Positions 17,527 to 25,915 of a stretch of DNA of 53,298 nt are shown in pieces; position 1 is the first letter of the stretch, and each line of letters begins with the position of its first letter. The translations under genes and the position numbers were made by a program. This DNA is from DASQEH01 sp038239485 (GTDB taxonomy: Bacteria > Actinomycetota > Actinomycetes > Propionibacteriales > Nocardioidaceae): NCBI GenBank assembly GCA_038239485.1, contig JBBSET010000022.1, forward strand, positions 1-53,298, given 5' to 3'. The notes under the pieces were generated by a model. The model had not been told where the DNA came from. It saw only the letters and a program-made list of their open reading frames with translations, and did not search any database.

Positions 17527-17882
17527 TCGGCTGCGAAGGGACGCACCTCGACCTTGCCCCGGCAGGCCTTCGACCCCTCGGCTGCCAGCTTCAATGCCAC
17601 GTCGAGGTCGGGAGCCTCGATGATCCAGAAGCCACCGATGTACTCCTTCGACTCCAGGTAAGGCCCGTCGGTGAAGACCGGCTGAGCACCCTGTCCGTTC
17701 ACGACGGTCGCGGTCGTGGCCGACCCCAAGCCGTTGCCGTACACCCAGTGCCCCTCCTCCTGCAGGCGCTCGTTGAAAGCACTCGTGTCGGCGTGCGCCT
17801 GCTTCATCTCCTCCTCGGAGGAGTAGCTGCCGTACTCGGTGTGCTCGGCCGGCCCGTAGACCGACATCATGTACTGCGTCAT
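17523..17882 (-). CDS. DGPF/YCII-family protein, partner of the ECF42 sigma factor
   Basis: A 119-residue protein with the family motif VFTDGPYLESKEYIGGFWIIEA around residues 67-88. The start is the ATG at 17882 (TQYMMSVYG follows), preceded by a GGAGAC site. DGPF/YCII proteins have a ferredoxin-like alpha/beta fold with a conserved Asp and His. They accompany ECF42 sigma factors across Actinobacteria, though whether they act as enzymes or signal carriers is unsettled. The stop overlaps the sigma start by four bases, so the two proteins are made together. Confidence 0.92.
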   Translation of the reverse strand: MTQYMMSVYGPAEHTEYGSYSSEEEMKQAHADTSAFNERLQEEGHWVYGNGLGSATTATVVNGQGAQPVFTDGPYLESKEYIGGFWIIEAPDLDVALKLAAEGSKACRGKVEVRPFAAE

Positions 17883-18018
17883 CTCTGTCTCCTTAGGTTT
17901 CGTGAGCCCGTCCCGGGCCACCTCTCACCCCTGCAACGAAGGCCTAGGGCCCGATCCGACACCCTCGGCCGAGATTTCCTCAAAGCCATTCGCAGGCCGC
18001 ACGCTGGGAGAGGCGCAG

Positions 18019-18372
18019 TCAGGCGGGCTGCCACAGCTCGACCCGATTGCCCTCAGGATCGCTCACCCAACCGAATCGGCCGACACCGTCCATGCTCTGC
18101 GTCTGCTCGGTCACCTCTGCTCCCTTGGAGCGCAACTGGGCGAGCATCGCGTCCAGGTCGCGGACCCGGAAGTTGAGCATGGCGCGCTGGGCACGGGATC
18201 CGAAGTAGTCGGTCTCGGCCTCGAACGTCGCGAACACGGTCGGCCGGGGTCCCTGACTCCACAGGCCGTTCTCATCGGCGTCCAGGCCTAGGCACTCGCG
18301 GTACCAGAGGCTCAGAGCCTCCGGGTCGGCCGCCCGCATGAAGTACCCGCCAATGCCAAGCACACGTTCCAT
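18019..18372 (-). CDS. VOC-family (glyoxalase-like) protein
   Basis: A 117-residue protein of the vicinal oxygen chelate fold. It opens with GIGGYFMRAADPEALSLWYRECLGLD and closes with GWVSDPEGNRVELWQPA, whose Glu is the usual last metal ligand. The length fits one VOC module, so a homodimer is expected. Possible roles are a lyase, an isomerase or resistance by binding. The same strand carries the kinase-LLM fusion just upstream (39 bases apart), so the two may be cotranscribed. Confidence 0.87.
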   Translation of the reverse strand: MERVLGIGGYFMRAADPEALSLWYRECLGLDADENGLWSQGPRPTVFATFEAETDYFGSRAQRAMLNFRVRDLDAMLAQLRSKGAEVTEQTQSMDGVGRFGWVSDPEGNRVELWQPA

Positions 18373-18411
18373 GTCGCTAGATTGCCAGAAAGCTGACGGG
18401 GCCCGCCGCTC

Positions 18412-19851
18412 TCACCGCCGAGCCAGCGCGGCGACCCGCTCCACGTCGTCCGGTCCGTCCAAGTCGGGCATGGCGAGGAAGACGGCGCGGACCCCAGCGT
18501 CGAAGAGTCGCTGGTGACGCTCTCGGTGGGCCGCGACCTCGCCGGTGTGGTGGCGCACGACGAAGTCGGTGGCCTTGGTGCGTCCGCGGAGCCGTTCGAC
18601 GCGGCTCCAGGTGTCGTCGCGGCTGGAGCCGACGACCGCCACGTCGAGCACGGTGACGCTGACCTCGTCGGGAGGTCTGTCGAGGTCGAGACAGTGCTGG
18701 CGCAGGATGGCCGTCTTGTGGCAGACCGTTTCCAGGTCGCCGCGGACATTGCAGGCGTCGCCCCATCGGGCGGCGATACGAAGCGTTCGGCGTTCGCCGC
18801 CGCCACCCACGATCAACGGCAAGGTGCCGACCGGTCTCGGGTAGCACGTGGTCTCGGGCAGCGTGATCCGCTCACCGTGGTACGCCTTGGTGCCGGGCGC
18901 CCACAGGGCTCGCAACGTCTCGGCGGCCAGGGCGAGGTCGTCGAGGCGTTGTGCTGTGGCCGGAAAAGCCAGGCCATACGCAGCGTGCTCACGGCCCCAC
19001 CATCCGGCGCCAACCCCACAGAAGGCCCGGCCTCCGCTGAGCACATCCAGCGTCGCAGCGGCTTTGGCGATGATGCCCGGGGCGCGGAAGGTGGCCGGCG
19101 TGCAGAGAGTGCCGAGCTCCAGTTCAGTCCCGAGCGCGGCCAGCGCTCCGAGCGTCACCCAAGGCTCGGGGATCGCCTCCCACGGACGTCCGACCTGCGG
19201 GATCTGAATGAGATGGTCCATCAGGGCGATGCCGGCGAAACCCGCATTCGAGGCGGCGAGGGCGATGCCACGCATCCAGTCGAGGGGATCATCGCCCCAA
19301 GGGAACCGTCCGATCTGGAGTATCACCCGCGGGCCGGCGTCCATCTCGCTCGTGACGGAGGGCGCCACAACGGCGCTGGGCGGAGGGTCGTCCCCGGTCA
19401 TGATCAGGAGATCCCAGCCCTCCCCCTCGAGCTCGGCGCCGATCTCGCGCATCCGCCGCAACTGTCCCGCGAGCGCTGCGGCGGGGACCGGTCGGTCGCG
19501 CGCGGCGTTACGCGCTCGACACACGTCAGGCGCAGTGGTGAACACGATGGCGACCAGCGGAAGCCCGGACTCGCGAGCCAGCGCCGCCCACACCGCCCGT
19601 CGAGTCGGGTCCAGTCCGAGCGTGTCGACGACGACCGTGAGGCCGCGCCGCGCTCGTCCCTCGACGATCTGGTCAAGCAGCCGGAAGGCGTCCGCCGACG
19701 CCTCGATGTCATTGGGGCCGCTGCCGACGACGGCGCGCAGCGCGTCTGAGGACACCACCTCGACGTCGCGGTAGCGTGCGTTGGCCCAGGTCGACTTGCC
19801 GGAACCCGCGGCGCCTACCAGCAGCACCAGAGCCGGGTCGGGAATCTGCAC
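18412..19851 (-). CDS. P-loop kinase domain fused to a luciferase-like (F420-type) oxidoreductase
   Basis: A 479-residue two-domain protein. Residues 1 to about 165 form a P-loop ATPase/kinase-like domain with Walker A GAAGSGKST (13-21), a following VSSDALR and a later VVVDTLGLD that suits a Walker B-like strand; it resembles polynucleotide-kinase or zeta-type P-loop proteins. Residues about 172-479 form a luciferase-like TIM barrel of the LLM class: a start ILQIGRFPWG, a middle LGTLCTPATFRAPGIIAKAAATLDVLSGGRAFCGVGAGW, and LPLIVGGGGERRTLRIAARWGD. LLM proteins of this subgroup often use coenzyme F420. The start is a GTG at 19851. The fusion suggests coupled phosphorylation and redox steps, or regulation by nucleotide. 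The function is unknown. Confidence 0.87.
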   Translation of the reverse strand: MQIPDPALVLLVGAAGSGKSTWANARYRDVEVVSSDALRAVVGSGPNDIEASADAFRLLDQIVEGRARRGLTVVVDTLGLDPTRRAVWAALARESGLPLVAIVFTTAPDVCRARNAARDRPVPAAALAGQLRRMREIGAELEGEGWDLLIMTGDDPPPSAVVAPSVTSEMDAGPRVILQIGRFPWGDDPLDWMRGIALAASNAGFAGIALMDHLIQIPQVGRPWEAIPEPWVTLGALAALGTELELGTLCTPATFRAPGIIAKAAATLDVLSGGRAFCGVGAGWWGREHAAYGLAFPATAQRLDDLALAAETLRALWAPGTKAYHGERITLPETTCYPRPVGTLPLIVGGGGERRTLRIAARWGDACNVRGDLETVCHKTAILRQHCLDLDRPPDEVSVTVLDVAVVGSSRDDTWSRVERLRGRTKATDFVVRHHTGEVAAHRERHQRLFDAGVRAVFLAMPDLDGPDDVERVAALARR

Positions 19852-19945
19852 ACCGGCAGTGTGTCACCATCGGGCTCGGTACTTCCCTCTGCGGCATGAT
19901 GACTCAAGGTGCGACATATCACCGCGTCGCTCGGACGAAGAATTC

Positions 19946-20155
19946 ATGCCAACAAGCTTCAGCCGGTCCGACGACCTGCAGGGTGCGGAGTTCGTCGACG
20001 CGGGCCTGCGTGGCGCACGGTTCCACAGGGCTGACCTGTCCCGCCCCTCATCGATGCCGAGCCCCGCAGAACCATCAGGGTCGCCGAAGTCGGCAGCAGC
20101 ATCCGATTACCGGACTGATGTGGTTCGACATCGACGATGTCCGCGACCGCGCTGA
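19946..20155 (+). pseudogene. Truncated pentapeptide-repeat protein remnant
   Basis: From the ATG at 19946 the reading gives SRSDDLQGAEFVDAGLRGARFHRADLS, the opening of actinobacterial pentapeptide-repeat proteins (A(D/N)LxG pattern) that are normally followed by a DinB-like domain. After about 28 residues the repeat is lost and the frame runs on in low-similarity sequence to a stop at 20155. The remainder of the gene, normally 200 residues or more, is missing. A deletion remnant is likely. Confidence 0.55.
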
Positions 20156-20368
20156 CTGACGAATCGAGACAGACAAGCGAGCGGCTCGTGCATGGGCGCA
20201 GGGATCTCGGAGGCGACGGGCGAGCAGCGTGACGCCGCGCCGGCCGATGACAGTGACGCCGCAGTGCGCTGCTTGCGACGCACCATCCCCGGGGTCCTGA
20301 CGAGACACGCCCTCGCGCGAAGGGCGTTTCGCCGCGCGACATACCGCATCCGTGCATATGCTCCAGCT

Positions 20369-20446
20369 ATGGGCCTTATCATCACCATCGTCGTTGTCGT
20401 CATTATCGTCGTCGTCGTGCTGGGATTCCTTCGAGGTCGTCGCTGA
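20369..20446 (+). CDS. 25-residue hydrophobic single-span micropeptide (putative)
   Basis: From the ATG at 20369 the frame encodes a short N-terminus, a Val/Ile run of about 15 residues, and a basic end (LGFLRGRR) just before a TGA. This is the plan of a tiny membrane protein with its C-terminus inside. No strong ribosome site is visible: the bases before the ATG read TGCTCCAGCT. The unusual repetition of GTC/GTT/ATC codons could also be chance low complexity. Small hydrophobic proteins of this type occur in Actinobacteria, but I cannot name a family. Confidence 0.45.
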   Translation: MGLIITIVVVVIIVVVVLGFLRGRR

Positions 20447-20685
20447 CCCCACTGCGGCGGTCGCCCGCCTCCTTGCACGCTCAGGGCCACGGCCCGTAGG
20501 AACTGATGGTGCCGTATTCGCTCGCTACGAAAGACAGCCCTGCCGCGGAGCGCGTGAACCCCGTTGAACGAGACATGGTGTGCCCTTGACGGAGTGGTTC
20601 CTCATTCTTCTGGACTGAGATACGTCGGGAGTGTGGATGTCTGTCATAAATGACGCAGGTATGAGTCCGAGCCTCTCGGTCGACC

Positions 20686-22647
20686 TCAGCGGCCGCTCAC
20701 GGCTGATCGCCAGATCTCCTTGCGCAGCAGACGCAGGCCGTTGAGCCCGACGACCACCGTGGAGCCCTCGTGGCCCGCGACGCCGAGCGGAAGTGGAAGC
20801 GTGCCGATCAGGTCCCAGAAGACCAACGAGGCGATCACCGTCGAGGCGATCACGAGGTTAGCGACGACGACTCGCTTGGCGCGTCGCGACAGCCTGATCA
20901 TTGCGCCGACGGCGCTCAGCTCGTCGCGCACGATGACCGCGTCAGCCGTCTCGAGGGCGAGGTCGGCGCCGTGTGTCCCCATGGCGAGGCCAACGCGAGC
21001 TGTCGCCATCGCGGGCGCGTCGTTGACGCCGTCGCCGACGAAGAGCACACGTCGGCCCTCGCCCTGCAGCCGTCGCACCACCTCGACCTTCTGCTCGGGA
21101 AGCAGCCCCGCGTGAACCGTGCCGATCCCGACTTCGGACGCGACAAAGTTCGCCGCGCCACGGTTGTCACCGGTCAACACGACGGACTCAGCATCGCCGA
21201 GGCGACGCACGGACTCCACCGCGGCCATCGATTCGGCGCGAACAAGATCCGCGAGGACCAGGACACCAGCGGCGACTTTCTCAACAACGACGATGACGAC
21301 GGTGTGCCCGGCGTTCTCTGCGGCATGTACGACCTCGCGGATCGAGTCGTCCGCGACAACGTCGTCGAGTATCGCCGGGGCTGCAACGTCGATCCGTTGA
21401 CCTCTCACGACGGCCGTGACTCCGCGGCCGGGGGTGGACGAGAACGAGCTCGCCTCAGACACGTGGACGTCGCGGCGCCGCGCCGCTGAGACGATCGCCC
21501 CGGCGATGGGGTGCTCGCTCGCGTACTCGGCTGAGGCTGCAAGCCCGAGAAGCTCATCCGTGCTGCGAGCGCCTCCGGCGACCGCGACGTCGATCAGGCG
21601 CGGTTTACCGGTGGTCAATGTGCCGGTCTTGTCGAACGCGACCAGATCAGTCGTCCCGATCTGCTCCATCACGATCGACGACTTCACCAGCACACCGTGA
21701 CGGCCGGCATTGGCAATCGCGGACAGCAGTGGCGGCATCGTCGCCAGCACGATCGCGCAGGGCGACGCCACGATCATGAACGTGATGGCACGGAGCAGAG
21801 TCGGCTGCAGCTCAGCGCCCGCTGACAGCGGCACGAAGAACAGGAGCAGGGTAGCGCCGACCATACCGACGGAGTAGCGCTGTTCGACCTTCTCGATGAA
21901 CAGCTGCCTCTTCGCCTTCGTAGCGGAGGCCGCCTCGACCATCGCGACCAGACGCCCCACCACAGAGTCCTTGGCATGCCGCCCCACCCGCACGGTCAGC
22001 GCACCTGTGCCGTTCACGCTGCCCGCGAAGACGCCGTCGCCAACGTCTTTGACGACGGGTAGCGGCTCGCCTGTGATCGACGCCTGGTCAACCTCGGACA
22101 GACCCGACACGACGTCACCGTCGACTCCGATCCTCTCGCCGGGGCGCACCAGGATCAGATCGCCGATCTCGACCTCGTCTGCCAGGACCGACTCGTCGTG
22201 GCCGCCGTGCCCACGACGGGTCACCCGCTGAGGCGTCAGGTCAAGGAGGGCAGTCACCGACTCGCGGGTGCGCTTCGTGGCCAGCGCCTCCAGTGCACCG
22301 GACGTCGAGAAGATGATGATCAGCAATGCCCCGTCGAGAATCTGCCCGATGGCCGCCGCGACGACCGCCGCGACGACCATCAACAGGTCCACGTCGAGAA
22401 CCTTCTCGCGCATCGCTTCGATACCGGCGAGTGCCGGCTCCCAGCCGCCCGCCGCATAGCAGGCGAGATACGCGCACCACCACGACCAAACCGGTGCCGA
22501 CGACAGCTGGAGCAACCCTCCGAGGCCGAACAAGACGATGGAGATCGCTGCCCATCTCACCTGGGGAACGCTGATCACAGACGCCAGGCGCTCTGGTCGG
22601 GACTTCCTGGCGAGCGCTCCTTCGAAGCGCCTTCTCGATGCGACCAT
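20686..22647 (-). CDS. P1B-4-type heavy-metal translocating P-type ATPase (CtpD/CtpJ-like)
   Basis: A 653-residue membrane ATPase. It has the phosphorylation motif DKTGT, the actuator loop TGEPLPV, the hinge VGDGVNDAP, and the membrane metal motif SPC (ASPCAIVLATMPPLL). The last helix carries HEGST, the P1B-4 signature of Co2+/Ni2+/Fe2+ exporters such as mycobacterial CtpD and CtpJ. There is no N-terminal Cys-x-x-Cys metal domain, as expected for this group. It is divergent from an NmtR-type sensor, as in mycobacteria where NmtR controls the CtpJ (NmtA) pump. The predicted role is efflux of Ni2+ or Co2+ from the cytosol. The ATG at 22647 was chosen over an in-frame GTG at 22650. Confidence 0.92.
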   Translation of the reverse strand: MVASRRRFEGALARKSRPERLASVISVPQVRWAAISIVLFGLGGLLQLSSAPVWSWWCAYLACYAAGGWEPALAGIEAMREKVLDVDLLMVVAAVVAAAIGQILDGALLIIIFSTSGALEALATKRTRESVTALLDLTPQRVTRRGHGGHDESVLADEVEIGDLILVRPGERIGVDGDVVSGLSEVDQASITGEPLPVVKDVGDGVFAGSVNGTGALTVRVGRHAKDSVVGRLVAMVEAASATKAKRQLFIEKVEQRYSVGMVGATLLLFFVPLSAGAELQPTLLRAITFMIVASPCAIVLATMPPLLSAIANAGRHGVLVKSSIVMEQIGTTDLVAFDKTGTLTTGKPRLIDVAVAGGARSTDELLGLAASAEYASEHPIAGAIVSAARRRDVHVSEASSFSSTPGRGVTAVVRGQRIDVAAPAILDDVVADDSIREVVHAAENAGHTVVIVVVEKVAAGVLVLADLVRAESMAAVESVRRLGDAESVVLTGDNRGAANFVASEVGIGTVHAGLLPEQKVEVVRRLQGEGRRVLFVGDGVNDAPAMATARVGLAMGTHGADLALETADAVIVRDELSAVGAMIRLSRRAKRVVVANLVIASTVIASLVFWDLIGTLPLPLGVAGHEGSTVVVGLNGLRLLRKEIWRSAVSGR

Positions 22648-22666
22648 CACGTGATGCTACCTACGT

Positions 22667-22682
22667 ATGAACAAATATTCAT
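22667..22682. promoter_or_regulatory. ArsR/SmtB-type operator ATGAA-N6-TTCAT
   Basis: The dyad lies between the divergent P1B-4 ATPase (start 22647) and NmtR-like gene (start 22709). The half-sites resemble the ATGAA/TTCAT of SmtB/CzrA-type operators. NmtR binding here would control both directions. Confidence 0.65.
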
Positions 22683-22708
22683 CTATGCATGGCTGTAGCA
22701 TCGGCCAT

Positions 22709-23065
22709 GTGGGCCACAGAGTGGACGGGCGCAGCACCCCAGCAGCGAACCTCGACGCCGAGAGCGCGGCCGCCATTGCCGAGACGCTCCAAGCGCTGGC
22801 CGCACCGAGTCGCTTGCTGATCCTGTCCCATCTCCGCCAAGGGGCTGCCAGCGCAGGTGAGGTCACCACCGCCGTCGGGATGGAACAGTCAGCCGTGTCA
22901 CATCAACTGCGGCTGTTGCGCATGATGGGACTGGTGACCGCGGCGCGGAACGGCCGGACGGTGCGATACGCGCTGTTCGACGACCATGTCAGGTCGCTTC
23001 TGGACGAGGCGGTCTACCACGCCGAGCATCTGCGTCTCGGCGTCTCAGAGGACGTCGAAGATTAG
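22709..23065 (+). CDS. nmtR: NmtR-like Ni2+/Co2+-sensing ArsR/SmtB repressor
   Basis: The 118-residue product aligns along its length with M. tuberculosis NmtR. The start is set at the GTG at 22709, so the protein opens M-G-H-R-V-D-G-R like NmtR (M-G-H-G-V-E-G-R), whose free N-terminal amine and His3 are nickel ligands. A longer frame from 22667 would bury that end and overlaps the operator. The helix-turn-helix has GMEQSAVSHQLRLLR. The alpha-5 site keeps D-D-H and Y-H-A-E-H, equivalent to Asp91/His93/His104/His107. It is divergent from a P1B-4 ATPase and is expected to release DNA on binding Ni2+ or Co2+. Confidence 0.87.
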   Translation: MGHRVDGRSTPAANLDAESAAAIAETLQALAAPSRLLILSHLRQGAASAGEVTTAVGMEQSAVSHQLRLLRMMGLVTAARNGRTVRYALFDDHVRSLLDEAVYHAEHLRLGVSEDVED

Positions 23066-23108
23066 GCTGAGAAGCGCCGGCGGTTGGGTTGCGATCCGAC
23101 CAGCGACG

Positions 23109-23828
23109 TCATGTCAGCACCGAGAACTCGTTGCCGTCGGGATCGGCCAACACCTCCCAATCCACATCACCGTGGCCGATGTCGATGCGGCGTGCTCCGA
23201 GGGAGACCAGCCGCCTGACCTCCGCTCGCGCATCACCTCCGGCGGCGGGCGACAGCTCGAAGTACAGCCGGTTCTTCCCTACCTTGTCCATCAACGGCGG
23301 ACCGCCCCAGGTGATCTTCGGTCCTCCGGAGGTCGAGCGGATGGCGGTCTCCTGATCCTGGTCCCACACCAACGGCCAGCCCAGCGCCGCGCTCCAGAAG
23401 TATCCGACCTGCTGCGAACCGTCACACGACAGCGCGCCGACGAGACCGCACTCAGCGAGAAAGCTGTTGCCGGGCTCGATCACACAGAACTCGTTGCCCT
23501 CAGGGTCGGCAAGCACCACATGACCCTCCTCCGGTCGTTGCCCGACATCGATGTGCCGAGCGCCGAGAGCCAGCGACCTCGCTACCATCCGCTCCTGGTC
23601 CTCAAGAGACGTGCTCGTCAGATCGAAGTGGATCCCGTTCTGGCCGGTCTTCTTCTGCGGGCTCAGGACGAATCGGATCCCGAACCCGGTGTCATCGCTC
23701 GGCAGCAGCGCGGCGCCGTCGTCGTCGCGGTCGTCGGTCACCTCCCACGCCAGCACCCCGGCCCAGAAGCGCGCCAGGCTCAGCGGGTCGTTCGCTGCGA
23801 AGCAGAGGGCGCCGAGGTCACAGGTCAT
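23109..23828 (-). CDS. Two-domain VOC-family protein
   Basis: A 239-residue protein with two tandem glyoxalase-like modules. The first is around residues 1-118 (ALCFAANDPLSLARFWAGVL, then EGHVVLADPEGNEFCVIEPG), and the second around 125-239 (GYFWSAALGWPLVWDQ, then VDWEVLADPDGNEFSVLT). Each closes with a metal-ligand Glu. The ATG at 23828 follows AGGAGAACC. The longer frame to 23948 has no similarity. The fusion mimics the VOC dimer. Proteins of this group are abundant in Actinobacteria, with roles in detoxification or catabolism; none can be assigned here. Confidence 0.87.
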   Translation of the reverse strand: MTCDLGALCFAANDPLSLARFWAGVLAWEVTDDRDDDGAALLPSDDTGFGIRFVLSPQKKTGQNGIHFDLTSTSLEDQERMVARSLALGARHIDVGQRPEEGHVVLADPEGNEFCVIEPGNSFLAECGLVGALSCDGSQQVGYFWSAALGWPLVWDQDQETAIRSTSGGPKITWGGPPLMDKVGKNRLYFELSPAAGGDARAEVRRLVSLGARRIDIGHGDVDWEVLADPDGNEFSVLT

Positions 23829-24017
23829 TGGTTCTCCTATCCGCTGGCTCACAGCAGAGCCCGGCGCTCGTCGTCGGCTCTGATCACGAGCGGAGACAGC
23901 AAGGGCAAGGCGCATCCCGCGCCCTGCCACTTCCAACGTATAGCGCACAGGGGGGCTTGCGGCAAGACCCCCGACATGCCAGACACTTCACCCCTTGGCT
24001 AAGGAAAGCAGGGTGAG

Positions 24018-25514
24018 ATGAACGAGGTCGTCATCGTTGGAAGCGGGCCGACCGGTCTGATGCTGGCCGGGGAGCTGGCACTGGCCGGGGTCGATGTCGC
24101 CATTGTCGAGCGACGCCTGACGCAGGAACTGGTGGGCTCGCGGGCGGGTGGGTTCCACTCACGGACGATCGAGATCCTCGACCAGCGAGGTATCGCCGAG
24201 AGGTTCGTTGCCGAGGGCCAGATCGCCCAGGCGGCGCGATTCGGCAACACGACGTTGGACGTCAGCGACTTCCCCACCCGGCATCCATACTCGCTGGGGT
24301 TGTGGCAGAACCACATCGAGCGAATCCTGCTCGGCTGGGTCGAGGAGCTGGCAGTACCGATCCATCGCGGGGTCGAGGTGGCAGGCTTCGCCCAGGACGA
24401 GTCCGGCGTCGACATCCACCTCGCCGGTGGCGGGCCGCTCCGGGCGGGGTACCTGGTCGGGGCCGACGGCGGGCGCAGTGTCGTGCGCAAGGCGGCCGGC
24501 ATCGGGTTCGACGGCTGGGATGCGACCCGAAGCAACCTGATCGCCGAGGTCGAGGTGACCGAGGAGACGCCGCGCGGTATCCGCCTCGACGCCACGGGGA
24601 TCCATGGCCTGCACCTGATGGAGGACGGACGCACCGTGCGGGTGGTCGTGACCGAGCAGCAGCTCGGTCCGGCCACCGAACCGACCCTCGCCGATCTGAG
24701 TGAGGCGCTGGCCTTCGTGTACGGCACCGACTTCGGTATCCACCATCCGACGTGGATCTCGAGGTTCACCGACGCCACCCGGCAGGCAGCGGCCTACCGT
24801 GAGGGACGGGTACTGCTCGCCGGAGATGCCGCGCATATCCATTCCCCCGCGGGCGGGCAGGGGATCGGACTCGGAGTTCAGGATGCGGTCAACCTCGGGT
24901 GGAAGCTCGCCCAAGTGGTCGCAGGCATCTCACCCGACAGCCTCCTGGACACCTATCAGGCAGAGCGGCACCCGGCCGCGGCCCGCGCCTTGAGGCACAC
25001 GATGGCGCAGTCTGCGGTCCAACGGTCCGACGCACGGATCGACGCGCTGCGTGACGCGGTCGACGACATGCTGGGCTTCGACGGGCCGCGCAAGCTGGTC
25101 GCCGGTCTCATCTCGGGGCTCGACATTGTGTACGACCTCGGCGAGGGGCACCCGTTGCTCGGACGCCGCATGCCCGACCTCGACCTGATCACATCCGACG
25201 GCCCGGTAGCGGTGTATGCCTTGCTCCGCGATGCCCGGCCGGTGCTGCTCAACCGCAGCGCGGGCGCCAGCATCGACATCACCGGGTGGGCGGACCGAGT
25301 CCGACTCGTCGACGCCACCTATGACGGCGTCTGGGACATACCGGTACTCGGGCTCGCCCCCGGTCCGGCGGCGGTGTTGATCCGACCCGACGGCCACGTG
25401 GCGTGGGTCGGCGATGGCACGCAGACTGGTCTCACGAAGGCCCTCACGACCTGGTTCGGGCGCCCCATCGCCGACCGTCGCGAGACGACAGCCGCGGCGC
25501 GGGTACCCCAGTAA
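24018..25514 (+). CDS. FAD-dependent aromatic hydroxylase-type monooxygenase
   Basis: A 498-residue group A flavoprotein monooxygenase. The FAD motif GSGPTG is at residues 8-13, the NAD(P)H/FAD motif GADGGRSVVRKAAGI is near residue 152, and GDAAHIHSPAGGQGIG is near residue 275, followed by ND-type NLGWKLA. The C-terminal thioredoxin-like part continues from about residue 390. The best-known relatives are PgaE/RdmE-like polyketide hydroxylases and the rifampicin monooxygenase group. Substrate and pathway are unclear. The start is the ATG at 24018 after AGGGTG. The gene stands alone. Confidence 0.9.
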   Translation: MNEVVIVGSGPTGLMLAGELALAGVDVAIVERRLTQELVGSRAGGFHSRTIEILDQRGIAERFVAEGQIAQAARFGNTTLDVSDFPTRHPYSLGLWQNHIERILLGWVEELAVPIHRGVEVAGFAQDESGVDIHLAGGGPLRAGYLVGADGGRSVVRKAAGIGFDGWDATRSNLIAEVEVTEETPRGIRLDATGIHGLHLMEDGRTVRVVVTEQQLGPATEPTLADLSEALAFVYGTDFGIHHPTWISRFTDATRQAAAYREGRVLLAGDAAHIHSPAGGQGIGLGVQDAVNLGWKLAQVVAGISPDSLLDTYQAERHPAAARALRHTMAQSAVQRSDARIDALRDAVDDMLGFDGPRKLVAGLISGLDIVYDLGEGHPLLGRRMPDLDLITSDGPVAVYALLRDARPVLLNRSAGASIDITGWADRVRLVDATYDGVWDIPVLGLAPGPAAVLIRPDGHVAWVGDGTQTGLTKALTTWFGRPIADRRETTAAARVPQ

Positions 25515-25915
25515 GGTGCCGACTCTGGAGCCGCCCGGACAACGTGATAGCCAGCTCTTGCGCCAGACGACCCGGAGATCGTCGCCCGCCAGCCGCTCGA
25601 GCGGCGCTCACTCACGCAGGTGAGATGCCACGTCGACAACCAACGGGCGTCGTACGCCGAGCTCGGAGGGCTGTCTCGGACTCGCTGGTGAGGACGGCAT
25701 GCGCGCTGGACTTGAACCCGTCCGGGTTCCCGATGGAGCTGTCCAAGACGATCAACTCGATCGCGTCGCCGAAAGCATCGGCGTACGCGGCGATACGGCC
25801 GTGAGCGGCTTCTTTGTCCTCGCGAACCGCAGGCCCATCAAGCACGGTCCGTCGCCTGATCTGACGAGGCGCTGCGGCCCAGTCACCGCATCTGCTCAGC
25901 ACTGAGGCCCGATCG
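25515..25915. other. Intergenic region (about 400 bp)
   Basis: A minus-strand frame here runs as far as 25989 and contains a plausible-looking stretch, but it has no recognisable family and extends into the IclR gene. I do not call it as a gene; a decayed fragment is possible. Confidence 0.4.
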
